Positions 24,601-36,257 of a DNA stretch of 64,000 bases are shown here, in pieces (the first letter of the stretch is position 1; the number at the start of each line of letters is the position of its first letter). The notes under the pieces are model-generated. The model ran no database searches and was not told where the DNA came from. It saw only the letters and a list, made by a program, of their open reading frames with translations. The position numbers and the translations under genes are program-made. The stretch comes from Bettongia penicillata ogilbyi. Lineage: Eukaryota; Chordata; Mammalia; Diprotodontia; Potoroidae. The stretch is from NCBI GenBank assembly GCA_023548195.1, contig JAJHZJ010000252.1, positions 2,549,395 through 2,613,394 of the forward strand. Reading direction: 5' to 3'.

Positions 24601-25384
24601 TCCCACTTCCCTTCCAAAATCCCTGTGTGAAACTGGTCCATACAATTATCCTGGGCCCGCACACTACTGCTCAGCAGACTTCCTGGATCTTCCGTCAGTT
24701 AGTGCCTGAGGCGATCATTAGCTGTGAATGGACAACATTCTCTACCTGCCAGGCAACTCATCAGTTACCAAGCTAGGGAGGGAGGACAGCTGTACCACCT
24801 CACTGTGGGCTGGCCATTTTCTAAGTCAGGGAGGGATTCTTTAGTACTGGGTGGATGTATTGGTGTCCAATTAAACACCGTCTAGGCAATAAACATCGTC
24901 TCTGCTGAAGCTGAAGTGGGGGAGGGGCAAGGGAGAGATGGAGGTAGGGGCAAAGTCACCATTTAGAGGGTTAAAATCTTACATAGGAAAATTTAAAAAA
25001 TGAACTCTTCTGATCTCACTTGTTTGCCCCCACACATGGTAAAACACGTGGAGGTAGGAGAAAATGTAACTCACCCCTACCTTCCAATCTATCACCTGCA
25101 CATCTCTGGATACTGGGCCCATGGCACCTCAAAGGATCAGCTCTGAACAGACAGTGCTGGCTAAGAGAAAAATTACTTAAGTGCCTTTGCTGTACCCAAA
25201 GTATTGCTCTTATCCTTCTGGTGTGCCTCATAAAAATATAAAGAGTTGTATTGAGAAAGGAGGACTGAATTGGTGCAAAGAATAAGAATCAGGTATACTA
25301 TAGAGCCAAATCCAATTAGGAAGACTGATTTCTCCATTTTTTCCTGCCAATTAAGAGGAAAAAGGAAGATTATATATTTAACCA
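24601..25384. other. unannotated stretch
   Basis: Ordinary single-copy-looking DNA. Nothing recognisable as a gene or transposon. Confidence 0.4.
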
Positions 25385-25660
25385 CAAATGTCTTTTAAGC
25401 ACCTACTATGTTCCTGATGTTGTGCTGGCTGCTGGAAGGCTACGAAATTTAAATGAGATACCCTGACCTCATGAACTTACTCTCTTAAGTAACGTCTCAG
25501 TAGTGCTCATATAAAATAAGACAAGTATGTCAGAGAGGTGAGATTAAAGCACGGCATGAGATTAGGAAAGGTTTAAGAAATCTTTCAGCAGAGGGAAGTT
25601 TTGAAGCAATTTGAACTGGTTTGAAATGTAGTGTAATCCATAATAGGGACATAAAAACGT
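25385..25660 (-). mobile_element. L2-like LINE fragment, antisense
   Basis: 'aagcacctactatgttcctg', 'atgttgtgctggctgctgg' and 'gacctcatgaacttactctc' fit an antisense CR1-clade (L2) 3' region, diverged. Confidence 0.55.
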
Positions 25661-25714
25661 ATGAAACAAAAGTTACAGTGTTAGCATTGGAACAGACTTT
25701 AGAGTTAGATCACT

Positions 25715-25970
25715 TCATTTAGTATTTGTGTTGTTGTGTCATGTCCAACTCTTTATAACCTCATTAGAGCTTCCTTGGCAGAGGTACTGAAGTGGTTTGC
25801 CATTTCCTTCTCCAGCTCATCTTACAGATGAGGAAACTGAGGCAAAGAGGGTTAAGTGACTTGCTCAGGGTTTCACAGCTAGTAAGTATTGGAGGCCAGG
25901 TTGAACTCAGGAAGATGATTCTTCCTGACTTAAGGCCCAGCACTCTACACTCCATGCCTAGCTGCCCTGA
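25715..25970 (-). mobile_element. MAR1-type SINE, antisense, near full length
   Basis: Reads as the reverse complement of MAR1: 'tgtcatgtccaactctttat', 'agtggtttgccatttccttc', 'gatgaggaaactgaggcaaa', 'gactcaaggcccagcac'-like text and a closing 'tagctgcc'. It spans both the MIR-like body and the marsupial-type tail. Confidence 0.85.
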
Positions 25971-26369
25971 GGAATTTGAATATTATTGAAGTTGTCACTT
26001 AGAATCATAGGACTTAGGAATTTGGGGGGACCACACCTGAAAATCTGCTTGGAGATTAGGGGTGGAAGGATAGGGCAGAAAGCTGAGACTTGGTGCTATC
26101 TTGTAGCTGTTCCTGGATATTCCATCATGGCAAAGGTTCCCAGAATATGTGATTCCTAGGCAGCCCTTCCCAATCACATAGGGGCCATCTAGTAAGGTAG
26201 TGGAGGAAGGTACTGGAAAAGGGGCCTGGCATTCATGGGACAAGTACTTGGTTATTCTCCCCAAGAGTTTACCATGGGGGACAAAGGGCAGGGTCTACTT
26301 TGTTCTTAAGACTGTCCTCACTGCTGGGCAAAATTACCATGGGAAAGAAAGAGCCTCTCTGTCTCACTT

Positions 26370-26386
26370 TTGCCCCCCCCCCCCCG
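26370..26386 (+). repeat. poly-C run
   Basis: Homopolymer C tract, prone to sequencing length error. Confidence 0.9.
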
Positions 26387-26769
26387 TAACCCCCTGTTAC
26401 CTTAGAATCTCTGAGAATACCCCATAGTTGAAGTAGGCTCCTCTCTTACTGTCAGGGTACCATGACCACCACAAGGCATATCTAACACCTTGTACTGAGC
26501 CTGGCATAGCAGGTCCCTAATTCCTTTGTTGAATTGTTGGTTAGGGTTTGTTTTAACTTGGTTGAATTGTCAGGATGTTTTCCCAGGATCTTAAGTCAGT
26601 AGGCAAATTTCCAGGAGTAGCAGACCAATGCTATTATCCCTGACACTCCCTCCCTTTTTCAGAGGTGCAAATGACTTCAGAGTTCATATGGTTTTCCCTG
26701 AAAGTATGAGAAGTGAAAGAGCAATGAATTTCTCTTTCATTTTAAAGCATAAATGCTCATTTCTTCAGC

Positions 26770-26925
26770 TTTCAGAGGAAAATACATTAGTATTTAAAAT
26801 ATTTCAGTATGTATTATTTGCATACAACATTGTTCTAGGCCATTTGGGAAATGAAGTGTATGAGGGGATCCCTGTTCTCAAAGACCTTACAGTCTAGCTG
26901 GGAAAATGAGGCATATATATTCATG
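26770..26925 (-). mobile_element. L2 LINE 3' end, antisense
   Basis: 'ccctgttctcaaagacctta' and 'cagtctagctgggaaaatga' fit the antisense L2 3' end with decay. Confidence 0.55.
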
Positions 26926-27184
26926 GCTAGTTCTCAGAACAAGGAGAAAGACCAGGAGAAGATTCTTTTCTTTTGGTAGTTGAGGAAAGATTCCCTGGGA
27001 GCTTCTGCCTACTTTCCTGTTAGTAGCAGGGGGTCAATCCCCACTACCCTTGTGGTACTGGCTGAAAAACCCATCTGGGACTTGGGTTCCTATCCTTTTT
27101 TGTTGCATCTAGCAACCAAACCCAGGTCTATACCAAGGTTCCAAAGAAAAGAGAAAGAATATTTATTCAAGATCCTTGGAAGTT

Positions 27185-27600
27185 GGTCCAATCCCCTTTA
27201 TTTTATTTTAGTAAATATTTATTTTATTTATTTTTGTTACACTTTGAATTCCATGTTATCTCCCTCTCTCCCTCCCAACCCCACATTAGAGAAGACCAGT
27301 ATTTGATATATATATATATGTAACCATACGAAACATATTTCTATCCATCCAGTCCTTTCTCTACAGGTGATTAGAATCTTCCTTCATCAGTCCGTTGTTG
27401 ATTTGAATGTTTATATAACTAATTACTCAGAATAGCTGAGTCATCCATTTATTCTTCAAACAATATTGCTATTACTTTATACAGTGTTCTCCTGGTTCTG
27501 CTCTTTTCACTTTGCATTATTTCATGCAAATCTTTCCATGTTTTTCTAAAACTGAACTTCTTACAGCACAGTAGTATTCCACCAATTCCCCAGAAAGAGG
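27185..27600 (-). mobile_element. marsupial L1 3' region, antisense
   Basis: 'ttgaattccatgttatctcc', 'catacgaaacatatttctat', 'tctcctggttctgctctttt' and 'gcacagtagtattccacc' match the marsupial L1 3' region read in reverse. No open frame survives. Confidence 0.75.
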
Positions 27601-28449
27601 TGAATTAATTTAATATCTTGTTGGGTCATTGGCTGAGACTTACATTTATGTATCAGTTACTCTGTGTGCATACACACATACATATACATATACACACATA
27701 TAATTCCAAAAGTCTGTGCAGTTTTAAGTTTTAATAGTTTCACACGTATTATATATACTCATGAGATATGTGATCTTCATCCAATATTAATCCATGATCC
27801 AATGTTCTGGAAGCCTTCTTCAATTTCTCCTAACATTTGAGGATACTAGTGGGACACTATGGATGTTTATGTGTCATCCCTCAACATCAAGACACTATAT
27901 CAACACTTCTTTACTTCCTATCATATAATTCATTGGTGCCTTATATATCTGTTCCTCAGGTTATTGATGACATGGATGGACAACAGAGCTTGCCTTTCTC
28001 TGTTTCATCACATATACATATACAATGTATGTACACATATTATTTATAGGCACATACATATATATGGGACAAACTAGAGAGAAAAGTAACCTTTTGGGCC
28101 CAAAGTTGAATAAGAGGAGAGTTGCTAAATTGCCTTCAGAAAATTGAAAAGTTTCTTTGATGATCCCAAGCTTCCTATGAAACAAAGGCCCATCTTTTTT
28201 AATACCATCTGTTAGCATCTATACTGCTATGCATCTTTAAGACAGAATACAATGGTTTCTGAAGAATTAAAAAGGAGTATCACTCAAAATGCAAAGGAGG
28301 GGAACCCTGGACACAAAAATAGCATCAATAAGTGGTGGACCCTTGTCTAGACTTTACTTCATTGATGTCAGGTAAGCCCACAGGCCCCAAGTCCATTGTT
28401 TTGATTTCAGGGGAAAGGCTCATTCAAATCATGAGTGTGACACCTTAAT
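27601..28449. other. AT-rich stretch with (CATA)n traces
   Basis: (CATA/CACA) microsatellite patches near 27665-27705 and 28010-28070. No gene recognised. Confidence 0.45.
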
Positions 28450-28870
28450 TTTACTTTTTTATTTTAAAGATTAAACTTTGTTTTAATTAATAACCATTAA
28501 TTTTCTCTCCCTTGGGGAGGAACAAAATCCTTCTAACAAATATGCATAATCAATACGCAAAACAAATTCCCATCCTGACCATGTCCCATAACGTGTTTCG
28601 TATTCTGCGTATAGTCCCTCACCTCTGTCAGAAGACATCATCAGAAGTCCTCTGCAATCACGACTGGTCTTTGTGTTGGTTAGAGTTCTTAAGTCTTTCA
28701 AAAGTTGTTCGTTTTTTACAGCGCTGTTTATGCAGAATATCCCAAAAGTCTTAATGAGATGTTAAGCTTAGGACACCCCGTACAGTATAGGTTTTTCTCC
28801 TAGTTCTGAGGACTTCACTCTGCATCAGAAGATAAAAATCTTCTCAGGCTTGTCTTAAATCGCTCCATGT
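28450..28870 (-). mobile_element. marsupial L1 3' region, antisense
   Basis: 'aaatatgcataatcaatacg', 'acaaattcccatcctgacca', 'cacctctgtcagaagacatc', 'gttcttaagtctttcaaaag' and 'ctctgcatcagaagataaa' match the second type of marsupial L1 3' segment, antisense. Confidence 0.75.
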
Positions 28871-29734
28871 TATTTCTTCTTTTGTTTGATACTTGTTGGC
28901 CCACAATCTTGGGCTCAGTTTTGCCTCTCAGCTAGCAGTACAAGTGTGAACATCCACTCAGTTTCGGTGCTTAGGGTGTTCTCTTCTAGTAATGCCTTGT
29001 TTAAAAGGTATTTAGAGAGAATCCCCTTTTTTCTCCTCTACCCTGCCTGACTGCTGTCCTGTTGATGCTGGAATATTTTTCTAGTTCACTGTTCTCTATC
29101 CTTCAAGTCTCAACATCTCTCATATTTCAGGCCTGAACCCATTGTCAGTCAGGGCAAGTAGAGCATTGATCCCAGGAGTGATTGCTGTCTGTTCAAGCAC
29201 CTGGCAGATCGGATGAAATGCCCTGTAAAGAGAAAAAACTGCTTGAGTCCCTCTTCCTACTCTCAGTAATCAGGAAGGACTGGGCAAGTAGGAGGAAATA
29301 TAGGGAGAGGATGAAAACAGGAGTTTTCAGTTAAATAAATTCCATGTGTCATAAAATAACCATGCTATGAGGCTTGGGCTTTTATTATGTTTGATTTTGC
29401 CACTAGGGTGTTTACTTCCTATAATTTCATGAATCTCTGATGATAATGTATCACCTGGCCTACAAATTCAAACACTCTGTACCCAGACAGTCACCCTCAG
29501 GAACTTAGGAGTTCCTCAGGATTAAACTGTCAACAAATAATCCTTCTACAGTTGTAGTTCCCAATGCAGGTGTGCAGAAATTAAACTGTAACTTTAGTTA
29601 ATAGTGTTTCTTACTTTTTTCAAATTTTCCTAAGGCCTTTTTGGATATAACCCCCAGAGCCCTAACCCTAAACCTCCCTCCAAACAAAGAAACAGTTAAT
29701 AAAGACCAAGGTAACATAGTAACTTGGGTCTGAC
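28871..29734. other. unannotated stretch
   Basis: No transposon family or exon could be assigned. Confidence 0.4.
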
Positions 29735-29915
29735 AGGACAAAGGACCGTACAGAACGTAGGCTACATTTTAGAGTCTAGGTTTCAATTCCAGTGGTGCCA
29801 TTCGCTACTTGGTAACCTTGAACAAGTCACAGGTCTCCATTTCCTTATCTGTAAGTGGAAGGGGTCAGACTGGATGACCTGTAATATTCCTTTCAGCTCT
29901 CAATCTGGGATCTTC
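29735..29915 (+). mobile_element. MIR-family SINE
   Basis: 'gtctaggtttcaattccagt', 'accttgaacaagtcacaggt', 'ccttatctgtaagtggaagg' and 'gactggatgacctgtaatat' are in MIR order. Confidence 0.75.
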
Positions 29916-30164
29916 TGTGGTCCTGAGTGTATGCAGTGTTCCTCAGCATTAGCCCCCACCTCTCTACCAAGAGAGCTGTTTCATCATCTTTCTTGTCTCT
30001 AGGACTCAGATTGGTCATTATAATTACTTGTAATTACAGTGTCCTGGTAGCCTTCATAATAGCATAATACCCTAGATTTAGAGCTGGGAAAGAAGTCCAT
30101 ACATATTGTCATTGTGTGTATTCTCCTTTTTCTGATCATTTTATTTTTCAACCTTCTCCTAGGA

Positions 30165-30350
30165 TTATAGACAAAGATGGAAGATACTTTAGAGGGCATG
30201 TAGTACAACTGCTTCCTTTTACAGATGAGGAAATGGACCCAAAGAAATTAAGTGACTTGCCAGTGGTCACATAGGTAGAGGAAAGGGAGATTAAAACCCA
30301 AGTCTCTGACTCCAAATCCAGCCCTTGTTCTACAGCACTACACTGCTTCT
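30165..30350 (-). mobile_element. MIR-family SINE, antisense
   Basis: 'ttttacagatgaggaaatgg', 'gtgacttgccagtggtcaca' and 'ctctgactccaaatccagcc' mark an antisense MIR. Confidence 0.8.
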
Positions 30351-30539
30351 CCATAGGAAGGACTGTTAGCAACCTCAGCAAACTACTACAGAATGAACAT
30401 TTTCTTAATCACATAGGACTCAGTAAGTGGTACATTTTCATTGTCCTCAAGGAGACCTATTCTGAGAGCCATGATGACTCAAAACATTGTGTCTGCCTTA
30501 GGGGAAGCAAACATCTTTCACTAACAACTTAAAAAAAAA

Positions 30540-31015
30540 ATAGGTGCTTACTTTGTATCAGGCACAGTGTTGTCTTTAACATCTCATTTGATCTTGGCCA
30601 GTCTTGGGAAGTAGGTACAGTTATTATCCTCATTTTACAGTTAAGGAAACTGAGGCAGACAGCTCCAGGGTCACACAGCTAATAAGGGGCAGGTAGATGG
30701 TGAAGTAGAGTGAGTGCTGAGCCTAGGGTCAGGAAGACCTGAGTTCAGTCAAGTCTCAGACAGTTATTAGCTGTGTGACCCTGGGCAAGTCACTTAACCC
30801 TTTTGCCTCAGTTTCCTCATCTGTAAAATGAGCTGGAGAAGGAAATGGCAAGTCAATCCAGCATGTTTGTCAAGAAAACTTCAAATGGGGTCATGAAGAG
30901 TCGTATACAACTGAACTATAAAAATACAAATAATAAATGCCTGAGGCATGATCTGAACTGGGCTCTTTCTGACTCCAGGCCCAGCACTCTGTTCACTTCA
31001 CCACCTGGCTACCTC
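30540..31015 (-). mobile_element. MIR/MAR1-like SINE, antisense, split by an insertion
   Basis: The first part runs from 'taggtgcttactttgtatca' to 'gggtcacacagctaataa' (about 30685). The second part resumes at 30931 with 'atgcctgaggcatgatctga' and ends with 'caccacctggctacc'. The two halves join into one continuous antisense SINE; the gap is the SINE at 30686-30930. Confidence 0.85.
30686..30930 (+). mobile_element. MAR1 SINE, full length, nested
   Basis: Complete copy: head 'ggggcaggtagatggtgaag', core 'ttagctgtgtgaccctgggc', 'cctcatctgtaaaatgagct', 'ggagaaggaaatggcaagtc', tail 'caaatggggtcatgaagagt' and an A-rich end. TAATAA flanks it at 30680-30685 and 30931-30936, consistent with a short target duplication in the older SINE. 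Confidence 0.88.
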
Positions 31016-31179
31016 ACCTCCCCATTTCTTCTGCTCTTCCCCTCAACTATGCAAATCTTAACATCCTCTCATGAGCAGAGGAAATGTGGTCACCAGGTGG
31101 AAGTTCTGAATGTCAGCATTAACACTGGATTTTCTTACTATGGGATCATCATCTAATAGAATTACAAGTTAGAGCAGAG

Positions 31180-31310
31180 CAACTTCTCATGTTACAGATG
31201 AGGAAACAGGCATGAAGAAGTCTGTCCAAGGTCACGCATCTAATAAGTTGAGGAGCCATGACAAGAAAGGAGGTTTTCCAGCTCCTTAGTTCTAGTCTGG
31301 TCTTTTTCCT
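31180..31310 (-). mobile_element. MIR-family fragment, antisense
   Basis: 'gttacagatgaggaaacagg' and 'gtccaaggtcacgcatctaa' are the antisense MIR core. Confidence 0.65.
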
Positions 31311-32029
31311 GTTGCAGAATTGCCCACCAGTGTTCTTTACCTACAACATGAAGGAGGCTGGACTAGATGCTCTATAAATTTTACTTTCCCTTACAGATTT
31401 CTTCCAATCATGCCTTCAGTATTTTTTTTTGTCCCCTCCCACAATAGTGTGGGAATGACCCTCAAGGATCTCTTGAAATCATTTTTTTTTAAACCAAAGC
31501 TTCTCCCAGTTAATCCTTCAAGGACTCAGAAATCAAGCCAACAATTAAGAACTCAGCCTCTCTCTTAAAAAAAAAGAAAGAATATTCTTTTAATTAAATC
31601 TGATGGTTAAGAGACTCAAAGATTGCCTAAAGTGATTCCCATCAAAGAAATCCACAGGATACACAGGGTGACATTACCTCTAACTATGAAATGGTATGAA
31701 ACATCAGTCCTATTTATGAGAGAAGTAATGCGCCATTTTGTAGATGTTTTCAATCAAAGCTTGCATCTGAATTTAGACAACTCTTCTTTGGGAGGTTTCG
31801 GGCACATCTTCAAAAGCTCTCAAGTGGGGGTCCCCTATGCTCTGTCAATTATTCATGGACTAGAAATGGAAGCATGAGTAGCTGCTCCATCGAGAACTAG
31901 GTTGCTCTGTACATGCCTAGAAGGGCAATTCAGTCACTGATTTCATTGATAACTTCGATGAATCCTATTTGGTCAGTGTTGAGTAACTCATCCTTTCCAG
32001 CCTCAGGGCTTTTGCTTTGTTACTTTGGT
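31311..32029. other. unannotated AT-rich stretch
   Basis: Several homopolymer T/A runs. The open frames at 31320-31568 and 31623-31877 show no known domain. Confidence 0.4.
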
Positions 32030-32220
32030 TTTGTTACTTTGGTTTTGGCATTCCTGGATATACATATCAACATTGTTGTTAACTTGTGTTTGGGTTATAT
32101 TTTCCTTTGCCTTCCCTACTGGATTTGGGGCTCCTGAATGATAGAAACCATGTTATCTTGTTTACTTCGGATTTCTCCACAGTGTCCAGTCCACAGCTAG
32201 TATTTAATATTTGCTAATGG
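32030..32220 (+). mobile_element. L2-like LINE 3' fragment
   Basis: 'atgatagaaaccatgttatc' and 'ccagtccacagctagtattt' loosely follow the L2 3' end. Low identity. Confidence 0.4.
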
Positions 32221-32539
32221 GCCAAATTAGGGCTCAAAAGCCATCGCCTGATGGTTTTCCAGATATATCTTCTGAAAGCTAGCTTGTTCTGAATTTTGAA
32301 TGGAATCTGAAATTTGGCCTGATTTTAATGATGGAGTGAGTTTCTGGAAAATTCCCTCCACTAGCAGAATGTGCAAAACTGAAAAATTTAAGATCAGGCT
32401 TAAATCAAACTTCATCTTACAATTGAGGTTTTATAATGGCAGACAAATTTACTGCGGTCAAAAGGGAAGTTTCATTTAATGACACTTTATTCTTTTACTG
32501 GTTCCGTTTTCTTATCAATGCCTGGACTCCCTCAGTTCA

Positions 32540-33500
32540 GTTCAATTTAGTGAATAATAAGAGCCTACTGTGTGGAAGGTACTCTGCTAAGACAACAAAT
32601 AAGAAAAAACATGTACTCTCAAGGAGTTTATATTCTGATAGTGGGATATAACATGTATACAAGAAGGAAAATAGAGACTGTTTCAAATAGGAATTCTTGA
32701 CCTGGGATCCATGAATTTTTAAAATATATATGCATATATGTAATATAAAAATATGTATGTTTAAATATATTTCAAAATAATTGGTTTCTTTGGTAAGCAC
32801 ATATATTTTATTATATGTTTAAAAATATTATGTTCAGGAGTCCACAGGCTTCCACATTGTCAAAGGAGTTCATCACACACAAAAAGGCATTGAGGCAAAA
32901 TGTCATATATATGGGGAACAAGTAGTCCAGCTTGACTGAGAAGTAATAGAATAATAAGTGATACAAGATGGGAAGTAAGGTGAAACAATATTGGAAAGGC
33001 AGGTGGGAGTCTGAGTGTGAGGAGCTTGAAATACTAAGTCAAGAAGGGTTTAGATTTTATCCTATGGGAAGTAGGGAGCCTGTGGCCAAATCTGTTCCAT
33101 GGATTTGTCACTTTGTAACTGGGAAGAGAAGGGACTGAAGAAAGAAGAGATTGGAGGTAGGGAGATTTAAGTAGGAGACTGTGGCAATAGTCTTGTAAGA
33201 GGTCATTAGGGACTGGAGAAGAGGTATGTGAATGGCAAGAAGGGGACAGATACAGAAGATGTGAAAACGGATCAAGCGGACTTGGCCCCTGATTGGATCC
33301 AGTAGTTGAATGACAGCAAAGTGTCAAGGACGTCTCCTGTGTCTCAGACACTGGTAGAGAAGGGGTGACTTGGACAGGATAGATATCATCATAGGATCCC
33401 TGAAACAGAATTTGCCTCAGGGGTAAATGTTCTTTGTTATGGCACAGATCTACTCCATCTGTACACTGCCTTCTCACCTCTCTACTTAAGTCTTGGCTGA
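32540..33500 (-). mobile_element. L2 LINE, antisense, interrupted
   Basis: Antisense L2 3' end ('agcctactgtgtggaaggta', 'ctctcaaggagtttatattc'), an inserted DNA element, then more 5' L2 sequence ('gattttatcctatgggaagt', 'gagactgtggcaatagtctt', 'ctgattggatccagtag'). The 165-codon minus-strand frame at 33034-33531 lies in the L2 sense direction and is a relic of LINE coding DNA or chance; I see no intact reverse transcriptase block. Confidence 0.7.
32690..32900. mobile_element. non-autonomous DNA transposon-like element inside L2
   Basis: 'ttgacctgggatccatgaat', 'aattggtttctttggtaagc', 'ggagtccacaggcttccaca' and 'gtcaaaggagttcatcacac' match a dispersed element also partly present at 43815-43990. 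Its outer ends (TTGACCTGGG at left, decayed at right) suggest inverted termini, but the right end is too worn to prove them. Confidence 0.5.
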
Positions 33501-33539
33501 CTACTCCAACTATGACCTCTCCCATCTTCAAATTCCTAA

Positions 33540-33670
33540 CATGTTCCAGAACTTAACATGATTTTGTTGTTTCAGATATGAAAGTCTTGTTTCCCCAATT
33601 TTACTGCAAACTCTTTGAGGACAGGTACCACATCAAAAAAATTCTACTTCTTTCATTAAATATCTCTCAA
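33540..33670 (+). mobile_element. L2 LINE 3' fragment
   Basis: 'ttactgcaaactctttgagg' and 'acaggtaccacatc' are a short plus-strand L2 3' piece. Confidence 0.55.
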
Positions 33671-33689
33671 TTATGTGTAAGATATTTGA

Positions 33690-34110
33690 ACATGTTTTAA
33701 AAATTGAGCTCCAAAATCTTTCTTTCCCTTATTCCTTTCCCTCCTCCTTGAGAAGGTGGCACTTTGATTCTGATCATACATGTGAGGTCATGCTAAACAT
33801 ATTTCCATATTAACCAGGTGCAAAAACAAACCCCACCACCAACAAAATAAAACAATAAAAATAAAGGTTTTTAAACAGTATGCTTCAATCTACATCAGTT
33901 CTCTCAGGAAGTGGATAATATTTTTCATCTTGGGTCCTTTGGATTGCCTTTGTTCTCACTCTTGATCAGAACAGCTCCTTTTTTCACAGTTGGTCATCCT
34001 TACATTATGCTTGTTGCTGTGTACCGTGTTCTGGTTTTGCTCACTTCATTTTGCATGAGTTTATATAAGTCTTCCCAGGTTTTTATGAAACCATACTGCT
34101 TGCTATTTCT
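33690..34110 (-). mobile_element. marsupial L1 3' region, antisense
   Basis: 'cctccttgagaaggtggcac', 'gaggtcatgctaaacatatt', 'cagtatgcttcaatctacat' and 'ttggattgcctttgttctc' match the L1 3' segment read in reverse. Confidence 0.8.
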
Positions 34111-34940
34111 TTTTTTAAAATGTATTTAGTATTTTATTTCCCCTCAATTACATTTAAAAAACAATTTTTAACATTTGTTTGTAAAACTTTGAGTTCCGGA
34201 TTCTCTCCCTTCCTCCCTCTCTCCCCTCCTCATTGAGGAGGCAAGCAATTCTTTATAGGTTACACATGTGTAGTCATGCAAAACATATTTCCATATTAAT
34301 CATGTTGTGAAAGAAAACAGACAAAAAACCCTCGATGCTTGTCATTTCTTATAGCACAACTGCATTCCATCACAACCGTATACCACAACTTGTTCTGCTA
34401 TTCCACAGCTGATGGGCATCCCTTCGATTTCCAATTCTTTGCCACCATAAAAAAAGCTGCTACAAATATTTTTGTACAAATAGGTCCTTTTCCCTTTTCT
34501 TTGATCTCTTTGGAATACTGACCTAATTGCTGGGTCAAAGGGTATGCAGTTTTATAGACTTTTGGGCATAGTTCCAAATTATTCTCCAGAATGACTGGAT
34601 TAGTTCACAACTCCACTAACAGTGTATTAATGTCCCAATTTCTCCACATCCCTTTCAGCATTTGTCATTTCTTCTTCTGTCATATTCATCAGATTGAGAG
34701 GTATAAGTGGTATCTCAGAGTTGTTTTAATTTAAATTTCTCTAATCAGTCGTGATTTAGAGCATTTTTATGTGACTTTATTAAGAGTTTTGATTTCTTCT
34801 GAAAATTGCCTGTTCTTATCCTTCGACTATTTATCAGTTGGGGAATGGCTCTTACTTTTATAAATTTGCCTCAGTTCCCTGTGAAATTGAGGAATGAGGC
34901 CAGATACTTCTCAGAGATTTTTTCCCTCTAGTTTTCTAGT
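34111..34940 (-). mobile_element. marsupial L1, antisense, 3' region into ORF2 end
   Basis: A second, longer antisense L1: 'agtcatgcaaaacatatttc', 'tgatgggcatcccttcgatt', 'gctgggtcaaagggtatgca', 'cagaatgactggattagttc', 'ttaatttaaatttctctaat'. The part from about 34560 on corresponds to the C-terminal end of L1 ORF2 and is broken. Confidence 0.85.
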
Positions 34941-34989
34941 AGTTCTCTAGAATACCTAACATGCCAGTTGGTACATGATAACCTTAAAT

Positions 34990-35330
34990 TTGTATATGGT
35001 TGTTAAGTTTTGAAAGCATTTTCAATACATCAACAAATATTTATTACAGATTTATATAGATCATGCACTGTGTGAGCCTTTCAAAAAATGTGATTGCATT
35101 TGATATTAATGGCCACTAGATAATATAGGCAAAGGAGATTTGTAATATTCTTGTTTTATAGATGAGAAAACTGTGGCTAGGAAAGGTCATAAAAATCAAT
35201 CAACAAAAGTTTCAGAAGCACCTACTATGTGCCAATCACTGTTTGAGGATAAAATGACTGATAAGTAGCAGAACTGAGATCAGAACCCGGGTCTTCAGTC
35301 TAGCATTCCTTCCAATTGTAACATGTAGGT
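34990..35330 (-). mobile_element. MIR/L2-like fragments, antisense
   Basis: 'caacaaatatttattacaga', 'tttatagatgagaaaactgt' and 'aagcacctactatgtgccaa' are short antisense SINE/LINE pieces that may be two separate copies. Confidence 0.45.
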
Positions 35331-35394
35331 TACTTGCTCAAGTAAATGCTTGATAAATATTTATTGACTGCATGGTAAGACTAGAGGGTTTAAG

Positions 35395-35545
35395 TTGTAT
35401 GAAAACTTAGCAATCTTCCTAGTCCACTTCCCTCATTTAGGAGTCAAAGATTCACACAGGTTAAGTGATTTGCCCATGATTCTTCCCACAAAGTAAATGT
35501 CAAAGGTGATTTTTCTAACCCTAACTCCTCTGATTTTCAAAGCTA
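35395..35545 (-). mobile_element. MIR-family fragment, antisense
   Basis: 'gattcacacaggttaagtga' and 'tttgcccatgattcttccca' are an eroded antisense MIR core. Confidence 0.45.
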
Positions 35546-36058
35546 TATTGAACAAATGACAATGGATTTCGATTTTGTAGCTCCAGGTGAGCACATGGTC
35601 GGATTATGACAGTTGGAGATAATATGCAAAAGTTAGCATTGAATAAATAAATATATTGGTATATATTATACATTATTTCCTAATATTAGATACATTGCAA
35701 AAGAAATATACTGTTCTCCCCTGAGTAAAGATCTTAAAGATCAATTGGACCTACTGTAGCCAGAAAATTCTTTAACAATGTAATAAATAAGTGCTCATTT
35801 GGAAAACCACTAGGAAATATCTTTCTGGGTTCTGGATTCCTAATTACTATCATTTTTTTTTTCCTGGGCAATGAGTACAAGAAACTCTCCGATAAATCTT
35901 TGCCTATTTCAAGCAACAGCATCCTCTGCTTCCATCCTGAGAGTCAGGATGGTTGTGTACAAGGAATAATCAAGGATCCCAAGGCCTCTGAACCTAGTTA
36001 TAACTTTGTGAGATCCAGGTAAACTTGACTGGGGTAGGTTCAGCATAGAACTGTAAGG
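35546..36058. other. unannotated AT-rich stretch
   Basis: No gene or transposon assigned before the hAT element. Confidence 0.4.
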
Positions 36059-36066
36059 CTCTAGAC

Positions 36067-36257
36067 CAGGGGTAGAGAACTTTCAGCCTCAAGGCCACAT
36101 ATGGTCCTCTAGGTCCTCAAATGTAGCTCTTTGACTGAATCCAAACTTCACAGGACAAAGTCCCTTTCTTGTGTGAAGTTTGGATTTAGTCAAAGGGCTG
36201 CACTTGAGGACCTAGAGGGCCACATGTAGCCTTGAGGTCGCAGGTTCCCCAGCTCTG
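36067..36257. mobile_element. palindromic hAT-type MITE with 8-bp target duplication
   Basis: A 191-bp non-autonomous DNA transposon. The left half (from CAGGGGTAGAGAAC) is nearly the reverse complement of the right half (ending GGTTCCCCAGCTCTG), so the element folds into a long hairpin. Internal words such as 'ttgactgaatccaaacttca' recur inverted as 'tgaagtttggatttagtcaa'. CTCTAGAC flanks it exactly at 36059-36066 and 36258-36265. An 8-bp duplication with CAGGGG-type termini is the hAT hallmark. It has no coding capacity; mobilisation would have required a transposase in trans. Confidence 0.92.

Noticed and set aside
33034..33531. 165-codon minus-strand open frame
   Set aside because: Runs through an L2 LINE in its sense direction. 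No intact reverse-transcriptase motif, so not a host gene.
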